Shown: positions 17,137-28,279 of the stretch, piece by piece
Numbering within the stretch: the stretch's first letter is position 1
How the letters are laid out: each line of letters starts with the position of its first letter
From: Caulobacter sp. Root655
GTDB taxonomy: Bacteria; Pseudomonadota; Alphaproteobacteria; Caulobacterales; Caulobacteraceae
DNA length: 55,781 bases
Direction of reading: 5' to 3'
Assembly: GCF_001427665.1 (NCBI RefSeq)
Contig: NZ_LMHC01000003.1
Span: 76,652-132,432 of the forward strand
Made by a program: the position numbers and the translations under genes
The notes under the pieces: generated by a model
What the model saw: the letters and a program-made list of their open reading frames with translations, nothing else
Database searches by the model: none
Told to the model about the DNA's origin: nothing

Positions 17137-18780
17137 TTGGACAAGTTCCTCAGCGCGATTCAGAGGTTTGGGGTCGGCCGTCTGGCCGCCCTGATCGGCG
17201 TCGCCGCCGGCGCGATCGCCGTGATCGCCGCCGTGGTGCTGATGATGGGCAAGCAGCCCAACGAGCTGCTGCTGTCCAACGTCGACCCCAAGGAATCGGC
17301 CGCGGCCACCGCGGCGCTCGACGCCGCCGGCATCAAGTACGAGACCAAGGGCGACGGCGCGACCATCCTGGTCCCCCGCGACAAGGTCAACACGGCCCGC
17401 CAGCTGATCTTCACCAAGGGCCTGGTGACCTCCGGGTCGGTCGGTTACGAGATCTTCGACACCGGCAGCGCCCTGGGCCAGACCGACTTCGTCCAGCAGC
17501 TGAACCGCCAGCGCGCCCTGCAGGGCGAGCTGGAGCGCACGATCACCGGCTGGGACGGCGTCAAGGCCGCCCGCGTCCACCTGGTCCTGCCCAAGCGCCA
17601 GCTCTTTGAAGAAGACGCCGAGAAGCCGACCGCCGCCGTCAGCATCAGCATGGGCCGCGAGCCCTCGGCCGACATCGTCCGCGCCATCCAGAACCTGGTG
17701 GCCGGCTCGGTGGCCGGCATGAAGCCCGACGCCGTCAACGTCATGGACCAGCACGGCAAGACCCTGTCGGCCGGCAGCGACGGCAGCCTGGCCGGCAAGA
17801 TCGCCCAGGACGCCAAGAGCGAGTCCGAGGCCCGCATCGCCAAGACCGTCAAGGACATGATCGACGGCGTGCTGGGCCCCGGCAAGGCCCGCGTCAACGT
17901 CACCGCCGACCTCGACCTGAACCGCGTCACCACCCAGGAACGCAACTTCAACCCGGACGGCCAGGTCATCCGCTCGGAAAGCACCAACGAGAACAACGCC
18001 AGCGAGACCAAGGACGGCGACACCGGCGGCGTCACCTCGACCCAGAACATCCCCGGCGGCGCGCCCAACGGCTTCCAGCCCCTGGGCTCCAAGTCGGGCA
18101 GCAACGAGAGCGTCACCAACTACGAGATCTCGGAAAGCACCAAGACCACGGTCCAGGAGCCGGGCACGATCCGCAAGGTCGCCGTGGCGGTGGCCGTCGA
18201 CGGCGTCGTCGCCCCGCCCGGCAAGGACGGCAAGCCGGGCGCCTACACCCCGCGCAGCGCCGAGGAGATGGCGCAGCTGGAGCAGCTGGTGAAGACCGCG
18301 GTCGGTTTCGACCAGGCCCGCGGCGACCAGGTCTCGGTGGTCAATGTCCGCTTCCCGCAACCCGAGGAGCAGGGCCTGGGCAAGACCGGCCTGATGGCCG
18401 CCCTCGACAAGAACGACATCATGCGTTTCGCCGAGCTGGGCGTGCTGGCGATCGTCGCCCTGCTGGTCCTGCTGTTCGCGGTGCGCCCGTTCCTCAAGAG
18501 CCTGATGAGCCCGCCGCCCACCCCGCTGGGCCTGGCCCTGAACGCCCCGCAGGTGACCCGCATGGTCACCCTGTCGGACGGCTCGGTCCAGGAGGTCATC
18601 GTCGACCAGATGGGCGAGCCCATGGCCCTGGCCGGTCCCGACATGGACCAGCGCATCGACATCGCCAAGATCGAGGGCCAGGTGAAGGCTTCGTCGATCA
18701 AGCGCGTGTCCGAGTTCGTGGACCGTCACCCCGAGGAATCGGTGGCGATCCTGCGCTCCTGGCTGCACGAGTCTGAGTGA
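17137..18780 (+). CDS. fliF: flagellar MS-ring protein FliF
   Basis: 547-residue inner-membrane ring protein. The first transmembrane helix is about residues 14-34 ([23 protein letters not shown]), and the ring-building motifs ([17 protein letters not shown] and [37 protein letters not shown]) are present. The second helix is [19 protein letters not shown]. The cytoplasmic tail ([25 protein letters not shown]) binds FliG. The start is most likely the TTG at 17137, preceded by AGGGCGTAGG; no better ATG or GTG gives the family N-terminus. Its stop overlaps the fliG start by one base. It is first gene of fliF-fliG-fliH-fliN-flbD. Confidence 0.95.
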   Translation: MDKFLSAIQRFGVGRLAALIGVAAGAIAVIAAVVLMMGKQPNELLLSNVDPKESAAATAALDAAGIKYETKGDGATILVPRDKVNTARQLIFTKGLVTSGSVGYEIFDTGSALGQTDFVQQLNRQRALQGELERTITGWDGVKAARVHLVLPKRQLFEEDAEKPTAAVSISMGREPSADIVRAIQNLVAGSVAGMKPDAVNVMDQHGKTLSAGSDGSLAGKIAQDAKSESEARIAKTVKDMIDGVLGPGKARVNVTADLDLNRVTTQERNFNPDGQVIRSESTNENNASETKDGDTGGVTSTQNIPGGAPNGFQPLGSKSGSNESVTNYEISESTKTTVQEPGTIRKVAVAVAVDGVVAPPGKDGKPGAYTPRSAEEMAQLEQLVKTAVGFDQARGDQVSVVNVRFPQPEEQGLGKTGLMAALDKNDIMRFAELGVLAIVALLVLLFAVRPFLKSLMSPPPTPLGLALNAPQVTRMVTLSDGSVQEVIVDQMGEPMALAGPDMDQRIDIAKIEGQVKASSIKRVSEFVDRHPEESVAILRSWLHESE

Positions 18781-19802
18781 TGGCGATGAAAAGCTCCGTC
18801 ACCGACGTCAAGCGCCTGGCCGGTCCCGAGAAGGCCGCGATCGTGCTGCTCGCCCTGGGCGAGGAGCACACCGCGATCTGGGAGGCCCTGGACGACGAGG
18901 AAATCAAGGAAGTCTCGCAGGCCATGGCCGGCCTCGGTTCGATCTCGGCCTCGGTCGTGGAAGAGCTGCTGGTCGAGTTCGTCTCGGGCATGAGCTCGAC
19001 CGGCGCGATCATGGGCTCCTACGAGCAGACCCAGCGTCTGCTGTCGGCCTTCATGCCGCCGGAGAAGGTCGACCAGCTGATGGAGGAGATCCGCGGTCCG
19101 GCGGGTCGCACCATGTGGGACAAGCTGGGCAACGTGAACGAGGCGGTGCTCGCCAACTACCTGAAGAACGAATACCCGCAGACCGTCGCGGTGGTGCTGT
19201 CGAAGGTGAAGAGCGACCACGCCGCCCGGGTGCTGGCCTCCCTGCCGGAAGACTTCGCCCTGGAATGCGTCACCCGCATGCTGCGGATGGAGCCGGTGCA
19301 GCGCGAGATCCTCGACAAGATCGAGCAGACCCTGCGCACCGAATTCATGTCGAACCTGGCGCGCACCTCCAAGCGCGACAGCCACGAGATGATGGCCGAG
19401 ATCTTCAACAACTTCGACCGCCAGACCGAGGCCCGGTTCATCGCGGCCCTGGAAGAGCGCAACCGCGAGGCCGCCGAGCGCATCCGCGCCCTGATGTTCG
19501 TGTTCGAGGACCTCAGCAAGCTCGACCCGGGCGGCGTCCAGACCCTGCTGCGCGCCACCGGCAAGGAACAGCTGGCCCTGGCCCTGAAGGGCGCCTCGGA
19601 CAAGCTGCGCGAGATGTTCTTCTCCAACATGTCGGAGCGCGCTTCGAAGATCATGCGCGAGGACATGGAGAGCATGGGCCCGGTGCGCCTGAAGGACGTC
19701 GACCAGGCCCAGGTCGCCATGGTCCAGGTCGCCAAGGACCTGGCCGCCAAGGGCGAGATCATGCTGGCCGGGGCCGGCGCTGAAGACGAACTCATTTACT
19801 AG
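18780..19802 (+). CDS. fliG: flagellar motor switch protein FliG
   Basis: 340-residue rotor protein linking the MS ring to the C ring and taking torque from the stator. N-terminal FliF-binding domain ([30 protein letters not shown]), middle domain with EHPQ-type motif changed to EYPQ ([16 protein letters not shown]), and C-terminal torque helix ([19 protein letters not shown]) with the charged residues conserved. The ATG at 18780 overlaps the fliF stop. The length equals other Caulobacter FliG. It is followed after 12 bases by fliH. Confidence 0.97.
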   Translation: MAMKSSVTDVKRLAGPEKAAIVLLALGEEHTAIWEALDDEEIKEVSQAMAGLGSISASVVEELLVEFVSGMSSTGAIMGSYEQTQRLLSAFMPPEKVDQLMEEIRGPAGRTMWDKLGNVNEAVLANYLKNEYPQTVAVVLSKVKSDHAARVLASLPEDFALECVTRMLRMEPVQREILDKIEQTLRTEFMSNLARTSKRDSHEMMAEIFNNFDRQTEARFIAALEERNREAAERIRALMFVFEDLSKLDPGGVQTLLRATGKEQLALALKGASDKLREMFFSNMSERASKIMREDMESMGPVRLKDVDQAQVAMVQVAKDLAAKGEIMLAGAGAEDELIY

Positions 19803-19814
19803 GGGGATGGCGCA

Positions 19815-20456
19815 ATGACCGACATCGCCCACAAGCGCTTCACCTTCGACACCGTGTTCGACGACCACGGCGGCATGAGCGCGCCGCCGCGGGTGAAGAA
19901 GAGCTTCACCGTGGAGGAGCTGGAGCTGGCCAAGGCCGAGGCCTACGCGGCCGGCGAGCAGTCGGCCGTGGCCGAGGCCGAGCGCGAGGCCGTCCTGGCC
20001 TTGAACCAGGTCGGCCAGGCCATCCACAGCGCCTTCTCCACCCTGGCCGCCGTGGCCCACGAGCACCGCGAAGGCTCGGCGATGCTGGCCCTGGCCTGCG
20101 GCCGCGCGATCGCCGACGCGGCCCTGGACCAGTTCCCCGAGGCCCCGACCCAGGCGGCCCTGGTGGCCCTGGCCCGCGAGGTCGAGGCCAGCCCGAAACT
20201 GACCGTGCGGGTCGCCGCCCACCTGGTCGAGCGCACTCAGGCCGCCCTGGAGCAGACCGCCCAGGCCATCGGCTTCCCCGGCCAGATCCTGGCCCGCCCC
20301 GACGCCATGCCGGCCGCCGCCTTCCTCCTCGACTGGGGCGACGGGCGCGCGGCCTTCAATCCCGACGACGCGGCCGCCCGCGTCACCAAGGCCCTGGAAG
20401 CCGCGATCGCGGCCGAGGGGCTCCACGCCGAACCACTTCTTCCTAGCGAAGGCTGA
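19815..20456 (+). CDS. fliH: flagellar export ATPase regulator FliH (FlbE)
   Basis: 213-residue protein in the fliH position; in Caulobacter it is called FlbE. The Glu/Ala-rich helix [33 protein letters not shown] is the FliH-like stalk. The C-terminal part ([31 protein letters not shown]) fits the FliH/YscL end that binds FliI. It would hold the FliI ATPase at the export gate; fliI is at 33-34 kb here. Similarity to enteric FliH is weak, so the name rests mainly on gene order and the C-terminal motif. Preceded by GGGGATGGC, followed by fliN after 5 bases. Confidence 0.85.
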   Translation: MTDIAHKRFTFDTVFDDHGGMSAPPRVKKSFTVEELELAKAEAYAAGEQSAVAEAEREAVLALNQVGQAIHSAFSTLAAVAHEHREGSAMLALACGRAIADAALDQFPEAPTQAALVALAREVEASPKLTVRVAAHLVERTQAALEQTAQAIGFPGQILARPDAMPAAAFLLDWGDGRAAFNPDDAAARVTKALEAAIAAEGLHAEPLLPSEG

Positions 20457-20461
20457 CCCCG

Positions 20462-20797
20462 ATGTCCGATGACAACCTCACCCTGGACGAGTTCGGCGGC
20501 TCGATGCTGGCCTCCGAGATGCCCGTCGAGATGTCCGACAAGATCGCCTCGGACCTGGCCCCGGTCTTCGACGTTCCGGTCAACATCTCGGCCGTGCTGG
20601 GCCGGGCCCACATGTCGGTGGCGCAGCTGCTGCAGCTGTCGGCCGGCAGCATCCTCGAGCTGGACCGCAAGGTCGGCGAGGCGATCGACATCTATGTGAA
20701 CAACCGCCTGGTGGCGCGCGGCGAGGTGGTCGTCGTCGACGAGCGCCTGGGCGTGACCATGACGGAAATCATCAAGGACGGCGACGCCGCCGGCTAA
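20462..20797 (+). CDS. fliN: flagellar motor switch protein FliN
   Basis: 111-residue C-ring protein of the SpoA/surface-presentation type. The core is FDVPVNISAVLGRAHMSVAQLLQLSAGSILELDRKVGEAIDIYVNNRLVARGEVVVVDERLGVTMTEII, the complete FliN fold. It would form the bottom of the switch complex and help dock FliH/FliI. It lies between fliH and flbD, 87 bases before flbD. Confidence 0.97.
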   Translation: MSDDNLTLDEFGGSMLASEMPVEMSDKIASDLAPVFDVPVNISAVLGRAHMSVAQLLQLSAGSILELDRKVGEAIDIYVNNRLVARGEVVVVDERLGVTMTEIIKDGDAAG

Positions 20798-20884
20798 CCG
20801 CCGCCCAAATGGCGCTCCTGAGCGTCGAGTGAAGCTTAAACAGTCGAACTACCGGGGCACGAAGGCCCCAACGGAGAGAAAACG

Positions 20885-22252
<1,368 letters not shown>

Positions 22253-22294
22253 CCCGTGATGGGGCCGCGACCATCGGTCCGGCGCCCGACATGG

Positions 22295-22308
22295 CTAATT
22301 TCCATTAA
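22295..22308 (+). promoter_or_regulatory. possible CtrA site upstream of flhA
   Basis: CTAATTTCCATTAA, a CTAA-N6-TTAA pair 66 bases before the flhA start. It has one mismatch and the 10-base spacing also seen upstream of sciP and ctrA. Confidence 0.35.
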
Positions 22309-22373
22309 GCACGTGGTGGTCCCGCGCAAATCGCTTCATGCGCGAAGGGGCCTCCACCGGATCCAGGGTTCGC

Positions 22374-24485
22374 ATGACTGACGCCGCCGTCCCCAAGGCC
22401 GCCTCGTCCCTCCCCAGCGCCAGTTCGCTGTGGGCCGGGATACTGCGCGGCGAAATGGGCCTGGCGGTCGGCGTGGTCGGCATCATCGTCCTGCTGATCA
22501 TCCCGGTCCCGCCGATGCTGCTGGACCTGCTGCTGGCCATCTCGCTGACCGGCTCGGTGCTGATCCTGATGACGGCGGTGCTGATCAAGAAGCCGCTGGA
22601 ATTCACCTCGTTCCCGACCGTCCTGCTGGTCGCCACCCTTTATCGTCTGGGCCTGAACGTGGCCTCGACGCGCCTGATCCTCGGCCATGGCCAGGAAGGC
22701 TCGCACGGGGCCGGCGCCGTCATCGCCGCGTTCGGCAACCTGATGATGCAGGGCAATTTCGTCATCGGGGTGATCGTCTTCATCATCCTGGTGGTGGTGA
22801 ACTTCATGGTCGTCACCAAGGGTTCGGGCCGGATCGCCGAAGTCGCCGCCCGCTTCACCCTGGACGCCATGCCCGGCAAGCAGATGGCCATCGACGCCGA
22901 CCTGTCCACCGGCCTGATCGACCAGGACACCGCCAAGCAGCGCCGCAAGGACCTGGAGCAGGAATCGACCTTCTTCGGGGCCATGGACGGGGCGTCCAAG
23001 TTCGTGAAGGGCGACGCCGTCGCCGGCCTGATCATCACCGCCATCAACATCGTCGGCGGCATCCTGATCGGCGTCGTCCAGCACAAGATGCCGCTCGGCG
23101 AGGCTTCGGCCAGCTACACCCTGATGACCATCGGCGACGGCCTGGTCAGCCAGATCCCGGCCCTGATCATCTCGATCGCCGCCGGCCTGGTGGTGTCCAA
23201 GGCCGGGGTCGAGGGCAGCGCCAACGCGGCCCTGACCACCCAGCTGGCCATGAACCCGGTCGCCCTGGGCATGGTCTCGGCCTCGTCCGGCGTCATCGCC
23301 CTGATCCCCGGCATGCCGATCGTGCCCTTTGCCGCGCTTGCCGTGGGCTCGGGATACCTGGCCTATCGCCGCGCCCTGAAGGCCAGGGAGCCCAAGCCGC
23401 TGGACGCCGCCGCCCTGGCCGCCCTGGCCGAGGCCTCGGCCGAGCCGGAGGAGGAGCCGATCAGCGCCTCCCTGGCCATCGACGACGTCAAGATCGAGCT
23501 GGGCTACGGCCTGCTGACCCTGATCAACGACCTGGACGGCCGCAAGCTGACCGACCAGATCCGCGCCCTGCGCAAGACCCTGGCCACCGAGTTCGGCTTC
23601 GTCATGCCGCCGGTCCGCATCCTCGACAACATGCGCCTGGCCAACCAGGGCTACGCGATCCGCATCAAGGAGATGGAAGCCGGGGCCGGCGAGGTCCGCC
23701 TGGGCTGCCTGATGGCCATGGACCCGCGCGGCGGCCAGGTGGAGCTGCCCGGTGAGCACGTGCGCGAACCGGCCTTCGGCCTGCCCGCCACCTGGGTGGA
23801 GGAGGCCCTGCGCGAGGAAGCCACGTTCCGCGGCTACACCATCGTCGATCCGGCCACCGTGCTGACCACGCACCTGACCGAGATCCTCAAGGAGAACATG
23901 GCCGACCTGCTCTCCTACGCCGAGGTGCAGAAGCTGCTGAAGGACCTGCCCGAGGGCCAGAAGAAGCTGGTCGACGACCTGATCCCCTCGGTGGTCAGCG
24001 CCACCACCGTCCAGCGCGTGCTGCAGGCCCTGCTCAAGGAGCGCGTCTCGATCCGCGACCTGCCGCAGATCCTGGAAGGCGTCGGCGAGGCCGCGCCGCA
24101 CACCGCCTCGGTGGTGCAGCTGGTCGAGCAGGTCCGGGCCCGCCTGGGTCGCCAGCTGTGCTGGTCCAATCGCGGCGAGGACGGCGCCCTGCCGATCATC
24201 ACCCTGTCGGCCGAATGGGAGCAGGCCTTCGCCGAGGCCCTGGTCGGTCCGGGCGAGGACAAGCAGCTGGCCCTGGCTCCCTCGCGCCTGCAGGACTTCA
24301 TCCGCGGCGTGCGCGACGCCTTCGAGAACGCCGCCCTGCAGGGCGATTCCGCCGTGCTGCTGACCAGCCCGGGCGTGCGGCCCTATGTGCGCTCGATCAT
24401 CGAGCGCTTCCGCGGCCAGACCGTGGTGATGAGCCAGAACGAGATCCACCCCCGGGCCCGCCTGCGCACGGTGGGCATGGTCTAG
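22374..24485 (+). CDS. flhA: flagellar export gate protein FlhA
   Basis: 703-residue inner-membrane component of the flagellar type III gate. About eight transmembrane segments lie in the first half (GLAVGVVGIIVLLIIPVPPMLLDLL onward). The conserved FHIPEP-type cytoplasmic loop is LVVVNFMVVTKGSGRIAEVAARFTLDAMPGKQMAIDADL. The large C-terminal cytoplasmic domain docks chaperone-substrate complexes. The ATG at 22374 with AGGG upstream fits the usual length; the ATG at 22338 is an alternative. It follows flbD after 121 bases that include a possible CtrA site. It is last flagellar gene of this block. Confidence 0.97.
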   Translation: MTDAAVPKAASSLPSASSLWAGILRGEMGLAVGVVGIIVLLIIPVPPMLLDLLLAISLTGSVLILMTAVLIKKPLEFTSFPTVLLVATLYRLGLNVASTRLILGHGQEGSHGAGAVIAAFGNLMMQGNFVIGVIVFIILVVVNFMVVTKGSGRIAEVAARFTLDAMPGKQMAIDADLSTGLIDQDTAKQRRKDLEQESTFFGAMDGASKFVKGDAVAGLIITAINIVGGILIGVVQHKMPLGEASASYTLMTIGDGLVSQIPALIISIAAGLVVSKAGVEGSANAALTTQLAMNPVALGMVSASSGVIALIPGMPIVPFAALAVGSGYLAYRRALKAREPKPLDAAALAALAEASAEPEEEPISASLAIDDVKIELGYGLLTLINDLDGRKLTDQIRALRKTLATEFGFVMPPVRILDNMRLANQGYAIRIKEMEAGAGEVRLGCLMAMDPRGGQVELPGEHVREPAFGLPATWVEEALREEATFRGYTIVDPATVLTTHLTEILKENMADLLSYAEVQKLLKDLPEGQKKLVDDLIPSVVSATTVQRVLQALLKERVSIRDLPQILEGVGEAAPHTASVVQLVEQVRARLGRQLCWSNRGEDGALPIITLSAEWEQAFAEALVGPGEDKQLALAPSRLQDFIRGVRDAFENAALQGDSAVLLTSPGVRPYVRSIIERFRGQTVVMSQNEIHPRARLRTVGMV

Positions 24486-24592
24486 GGCGGATCGACATTC
24501 GGGGGTGATCTCCCAATTCGCCGTCATTCCCGCCCAAGATCATGGGGATGCCGTTGCCGGCAGACCCTCGCCCTAAGCGGCTCAGGGCGCGA

Positions 24593-25519
24593 TCATTCCT
24601 TGAGGTAAAGCCACTGCATGCCTTGCATCAGGCCGATCGGGAAGGTGGTCTCGTGGAAGCCGTCGTCGACGACCGTGGTCCTGATCCGCAGCCCGGGATA
24701 ATTGCGGCCCTTCAAGACGGCCGCCAGCCGCGCCTGGTCGGCGACCATGTCGTTATCGCAGCCGGCGCATCCGCCAGAACCTGGATGTTCGCGTGACCCC
24801 GTCGCCAGATAGATCCTGGCCGGCAGGTCCTTGTGATTGGCCGCATAGGACGCCTCGGCCTTCAGGATCTCCCTCTGATCAAACCAGATCGAAGGACTGG
24901 TCAGGATGTAGTTGGCGAAAAGTTGCGGCTCGTGGAACGCTACCCACAACCCAAAGAGACCGCCGTAGGATTGCCCCGCCAGGGTCCGATTGGCGCGATC
25001 AATGCGGTAGCGCGCCTCCACCAGAGGCATCGCCTCCTGCTTCAGAAAAGCGAAATAGGCTTCGCCGCCGCCGGTGACCCCATTGATCTCGGGATCGCGC
25101 CACGGCGTGAGGTCGCGCCGGCGGCTATTGGCGGGAGCATCGCCGCCAGCCCAGGAAAAGCCAACGATGATGAATTCGTGGAAGCGTTCCTGGCTGAACG
25201 GCACGCGGGAAAGGCCCGACGCGACCTGGAAGGTGTATGGCCCGTCGGTGAGATAGAGGACCGGATACCGACGGCCCGCGTTTTCCGGCTTGTCGTACCC
25301 AGGCGGCGTCTTGACGTAGATCTCGTAGCCTCGCCCCACGGCCTTCGAATGAATTGGGATCACCGCGCTGTTTTCGATCACGAAACCAGCCTTCGTGGTC
25401 GGCTCGCTCATGGGTGTCGCGCCGGTAGGTCCCTCGGCATGATTCGACGGTTGCGGATCGGCGCACGCGCTCAAGGCGATGGCGACCGCGAAGACCGGCC
25501 ACGGCTTGGGAAATCGCAT
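24593..25519 (-). CDS. lipoprotein alpha/beta-hydrolase, IroE/Fes-like esterase
   Basis: 308-residue putative esterase (COG2819-like). The signal peptide ends in a lipobox (ALSAC, Cys19). The nucleophile is Ser184 in LAGQSYGGLFG, with RYPVLYLTDGPYTF as the oxyanion-side strand. An Asp near VVDDGFHE and the His in that motif would complete the triad. A C-x2-C pair (GGCAGCDN) lies in a loop. Relatives cut siderophore or simple ester bonds; the substrate is unknown here. The ATG at 25519 follows GGAG; an ATG 12 bases upstream is possible. Codon use is visibly less GC-rich than the flagellar genes. It converges with flhA without a palindrome between. Confidence 0.85.
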   Translation of the reverse strand: MRFPKPWPVFAVAIALSACADPQPSNHAEGPTGATPMSEPTTKAGFVIENSAVIPIHSKAVGRGYEIYVKTPPGYDKPENAGRRYPVLYLTDGPYTFQVASGLSRVPFSQERFHEFIIVGFSWAGGDAPANSRRRDLTPWRDPEINGVTGGGEAYFAFLKQEAMPLVEARYRIDRANRTLAGQSYGGLFGLWVAFHEPQLFANYILTSPSIWFDQREILKAEASYAANHKDLPARIYLATGSREHPGSGGCAGCDNDMVADQARLAAVLKGRNYPGLRIRTTVVDDGFHETTFPIGLMQGMQWLYLKE

Positions 25520-25805
25520 GAGCTGCTCCACTGCAAAGCCACGGACAGGTACAGTCTCTTGGACCAGAAGCCAGATGTCCGAGAGGTTCTATCCCCAGAT
25601 GTTTCCTCGGCGCCGTCAGGCTCCGATCGGAAGGACGACGAGCCCGCCAAAGAGGCGCGGCAATGGTTTGGGGAGTCCGCTCGGGGCGCTCCGCGACGGC
25701 GCTGTATCGTGCGGGCAGGCCCAACCTGAAGCATTCATGAACATCGACTAAAGCTCCGCTTCAGCTCACGACCCCAAGTTGGCCTTGTGGCGCTGGAGAT
25801 GTGGC
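25520..25805. other. intergenic region between divergent hydrolase genes
   Basis: About 285 bases between the lipoprotein esterase and the serine hydrolase, which diverge. Several frames are open across it on both strands, but none has a ribosome site or a recognisable product. It presumably holds both promoters; I could not identify them. Confidence 0.4.
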
Positions 25806-27233
25806 ATGGCGTGGAATCGGCGGCAGGGATTGATCGGTCTGACGGGCTTGGCCGTGCTTGGCGCCCGAGCAGCCCACGCCCAGGGTTCGGGGGCTCTTGT
25901 CGGCGTCTGGTCAGGGGCGGCGGTCGAAGACGGCCAGATGTCGCGTTTCCGGCTACAGGTGCTCGCCGACGGCCATGCGACGCTAGTCTTGGTCGACAGT
26001 GGCGAACTGCCCTTGGGTGCGACCGAGGTGTCGCTGCGGGCGCCGGACATTCATTTGGCCTGGCCCGAATACGGACTGCGTCTTGACGGCCGCCTGGATG
26101 GGGCTGACGCCATTGAGGCCGTGCTTGATCAAGGCGGCCTCAAGCACCCCGTGCGCTTCACGCGCGGCGACCGTTATCCTCGCAAGGTTCTCGCTCCACC
26201 GGCGGCGCGGCCGATGAGTCCGGCCGCGCTGGATGACCTGCTGCGCTTTTCCGAGGCGCCGGCGATGGGGGTGGCGTGGGCGCGTCCCGGTGGGGGACGG
26301 AGTGTGCTCGTCGAGGGTCTGCGTTCGGCCGACGCCGTGATCGCGGTGGGGCCCGGCGACAAGTGGCGAATAGGGTCCTGCGGCAAGTCGATGAACGCCT
26401 TGCTGATCGCCCATCTGGTCGAAGCCGGATCGCTGGCCTGGACGACGACCGTGGGCCAGATGCTGGGCAAGGCGGTTTCGGACATGCGGCCGGCTTATCG
26501 CGACATCAATCTCCTGCACTTGCTTTCGCATCACGCGGGCTTGCCGCGTGACCCACCCATCGGAGAGCTGGTGAAATTCTCGCCAGAAGCGCAGGCCGAT
26601 CCGCGTCCCGAGCGGTTGCGGTATGCGCGGATGGTGTTGGCCATGGAGCCGGTCGCCGCCCCCGGCGCCAAGATGCAGTACAGCAATGCCGGTCACATCG
26701 TGGCCGCCGCGATGGCCGAGGCGGCGACCGGAACGCCTTGGGAGGTGCTGATGGCGCGGCGCGTCTTCCAACCCCTGGGTTTGAAAAGCGCGGGTTTCGG
26801 CTTGCCCACGCGTCTTGGAAGGCTTGATCAGCCATCGGGCCACCAATTGGGCGTCGATGGCCGTCTTCATCCGCCTTCGACGCTCAAGCAGGCCAATGTT
26901 CCCGCCGTCATGATGCCGGCCGGCGGAACGCACTTCAGCCTCGGCGATCTATTGACCTATCTGGAAGCGACGCGTGATCGGCCAGCCCAGGTGCTGTCGG
27001 CGATCAATTGGGCGACATTGCAGACACCTCCCTTCGGCGACGGCATGGCGCTCGGCTGGGGCGTCACCGCCGAAGGTGGCCTGACCCATGATGGCGGCGA
27101 TGGCTTGTGGCTGGCCAGGTTGTCGGTCGATCGCCCCTCGGGTCTGGTGACCGCGATCGCCTTCAACGGCGTCACGCCAGCGATCGGGATGGCGATGGAG
27201 CAGACCCAGGCGGCGCTACGGCTGGCAAGCTGA
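25806..27233 (+). CDS. secreted serine hydrolase of the beta-lactamase class C / penicillin-binding-like family
   Basis: 475 residues. The N-terminus (MAWNRRQGLIGLTGLAVLGARAAHAQ) is a signal peptide with an Arg pair, possibly Tat. An N-terminal beta-rich part to about residue 130 is followed by the hydrolase domain. Motifs are Ser191-Cys-Gly-Lys194 (SxxK), Tyr292-Ser-Asn294 (YxN) and HDGGDG in the place of the KTG/HxG box. LLSHHAGLPRD and the segment near GTHFSLGDLLTYLEA are typical of this esterase/peptidase group. The substrate is unknown; it need not be a resistance enzyme. The ATG at 25806 gives the proper signal peptide. It belongs to the less GC-rich block. Confidence 0.88.
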   Translation: MAWNRRQGLIGLTGLAVLGARAAHAQGSGALVGVWSGAAVEDGQMSRFRLQVLADGHATLVLVDSGELPLGATEVSLRAPDIHLAWPEYGLRLDGRLDGADAIEAVLDQGGLKHPVRFTRGDRYPRKVLAPPAARPMSPAALDDLLRFSEAPAMGVAWARPGGGRSVLVEGLRSADAVIAVGPGDKWRIGSCGKSMNALLIAHLVEAGSLAWTTTVGQMLGKAVSDMRPAYRDINLLHLLSHHAGLPRDPPIGELVKFSPEAQADPRPERLRYARMVLAMEPVAAPGAKMQYSNAGHIVAAAMAEAATGTPWEVLMARRVFQPLGLKSAGFGLPTRLGRLDQPSGHQLGVDGRLHPPSTLKQANVPAVMMPAGGTHFSLGDLLTYLEATRDRPAQVLSAINWATLQTPPFGDGMALGWGVTAEGGLTHDGGDGLWLARLSVDRPSGLVTAIAFNGVTPAIGMAMEQTQAALRLAS

Positions 27234-27621
27234 AGCCGTGTCGCTCCGGTGCGGGATGGGAACGTACGCAACCCACCCCGCACAGGCGATTGGAAGGTCC
27301 GTTGTCGACGCCGGCGACGGACATGGTCTTCGCCGGCCAGGCCCTGAGCGGAAGCGTCGGTTAAGTTGAAAAAGGCTCCAACGTCTCGTCGTCTCGCCGC
27401 GAGACGGCAAGCTAGAGTTATTGAAAAACTTGGCCGTAGATTATCCCCGTTTCAATCTTCACCTTATCGGGTTGATGCAGGGGATAAGCTGCGCTTTACG
27501 GCAGCTTCGCCGTATTTCGCCCCGAAATGGTCACGAACTGTTGCCGAATATTTCGGAACCGTGGCTGATAGGTCGCGTTGATTGGCCAAGGCGGGGGCCC
27601 CTTCACGACGGAGCGCAACAC
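27234..27621. other. gene-free stretch with small hairpins
   Basis: About 390 bases, less GC-rich than the genes around it. I see a short hairpin GTCTCG-CCG-CGAGAC near 27390-27410 that may end the serine-hydrolase transcript, and AAGCTGC-N8-GCAGCTT at 27487-27508. It should also hold the promoter of the secreted protein gene that follows. No supported gene. Confidence 0.4.
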
Positions 27622-28164
27622 ATGAAGACCAAGATCGCTTACCTCGCCGCCGCCGCGACCCTTTCGCTGGCCGGCGTCGCTTTCGCCCAGACCACCGGTT
27701 CGACCGGAGCCCCGGACCCCGCCGCCACCACGCCGTCGGGTCAGACCATGCCGTCCGCCCAGACCACCCCGTCTGGCACGACTTCGGCCACGCCCGCGTC
27801 GCCGTCGACCGGCATGCCGGCTTCTCCGGCCACCCCGGCCAGCCCCGCCACCGGCGCGGCCCCGTCCACCGGGACCACCGGCACGGCGGCCGACGCCGAC
27901 GCCGCGGGGACCCCCTCCTCGGCCAATGTCGCCCTGGACCTCAAGGTCGGCTCGGAAGTGAAGGATCCCTCCGGCGCCGTGGTCGGCACGATCGCCGGGA
28001 CCTCGGCCGGGGCCGACGGTTCGACCAACGTGGTCGTGACCAGCGGCGACAAGAAGTTCGCCCTGCCCAAGGCCAGCTTCAGCCTCGGCGCCGACGGCGC
28101 CCTGGCGACCACCGCCACCAAGGCCCAGATCGACGCCACCCTGGCCGGCGCCAAGCCGCAATAA
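27622..28164 (+). CDS. Pro/Thr/Ser-rich secreted protein with C-terminal small domain
   Basis: 180-residue exported protein. The signal peptide is MKTKIAYLAAAATLSLAGVAFAQ. Residues about 25-100 are a flexible low-complexity linker of Thr, Pro, Ser and Ala. Residues 105-165 (VGSEVKDPSGAVVGTIAG, NVVVTSGDKKFALPKASFSL) look like a short beta barrel of the PRC-barrel kind. The ATG at 27622 follows GGAG. Function unknown; similar architecture is common in alphaproteobacterial periplasmic proteins. A strong terminator follows. Confidence 0.75.
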   Translation: MKTKIAYLAAAATLSLAGVAFAQTTGSTGAPDPAATTPSGQTMPSAQTTPSGTTSATPASPSTGMPASPATPASPATGAAPSTGTTGTAADADAAGTPSSANVALDLKVGSEVKDPSGAVVGTIAGTSAGADGSTNVVVTSGDKKFALPKASFSLGADGALATTATKAQIDATLAGAKPQ

Positions 28165-28189
28165 TCACCAGACCACGTCGGAACGACCA

Positions 28190-28220
28190 GAAGCCCGCTC
28201 GGCATTGCCGAGCGGGCTTC
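28190..28220 (+). terminator. terminator after the secreted protein gene
   Basis: Perfect 14-bp stem GAAGCCCGCTCGGC / GCCGAGCGGGCTTC with loop ATT. The T-tract is short (TTCG), so it may act partly as a stabiliser. Confidence 0.75.
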
Positions 28221-28279
28221 GCGCTGCTAGCGATGGGGCCAGTACCCGGCGGAGCTCCCGCTGACATGAGGAGTGTCGG

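Noticed and set aside
25806..27233. Antibiotic-resistance beta-lactamase
   Set aside because: Motifs fit the broad serine-hydrolase family, but the third box is HDGGDG and an extra N-terminal domain is present, so no resistance role can be claimed.
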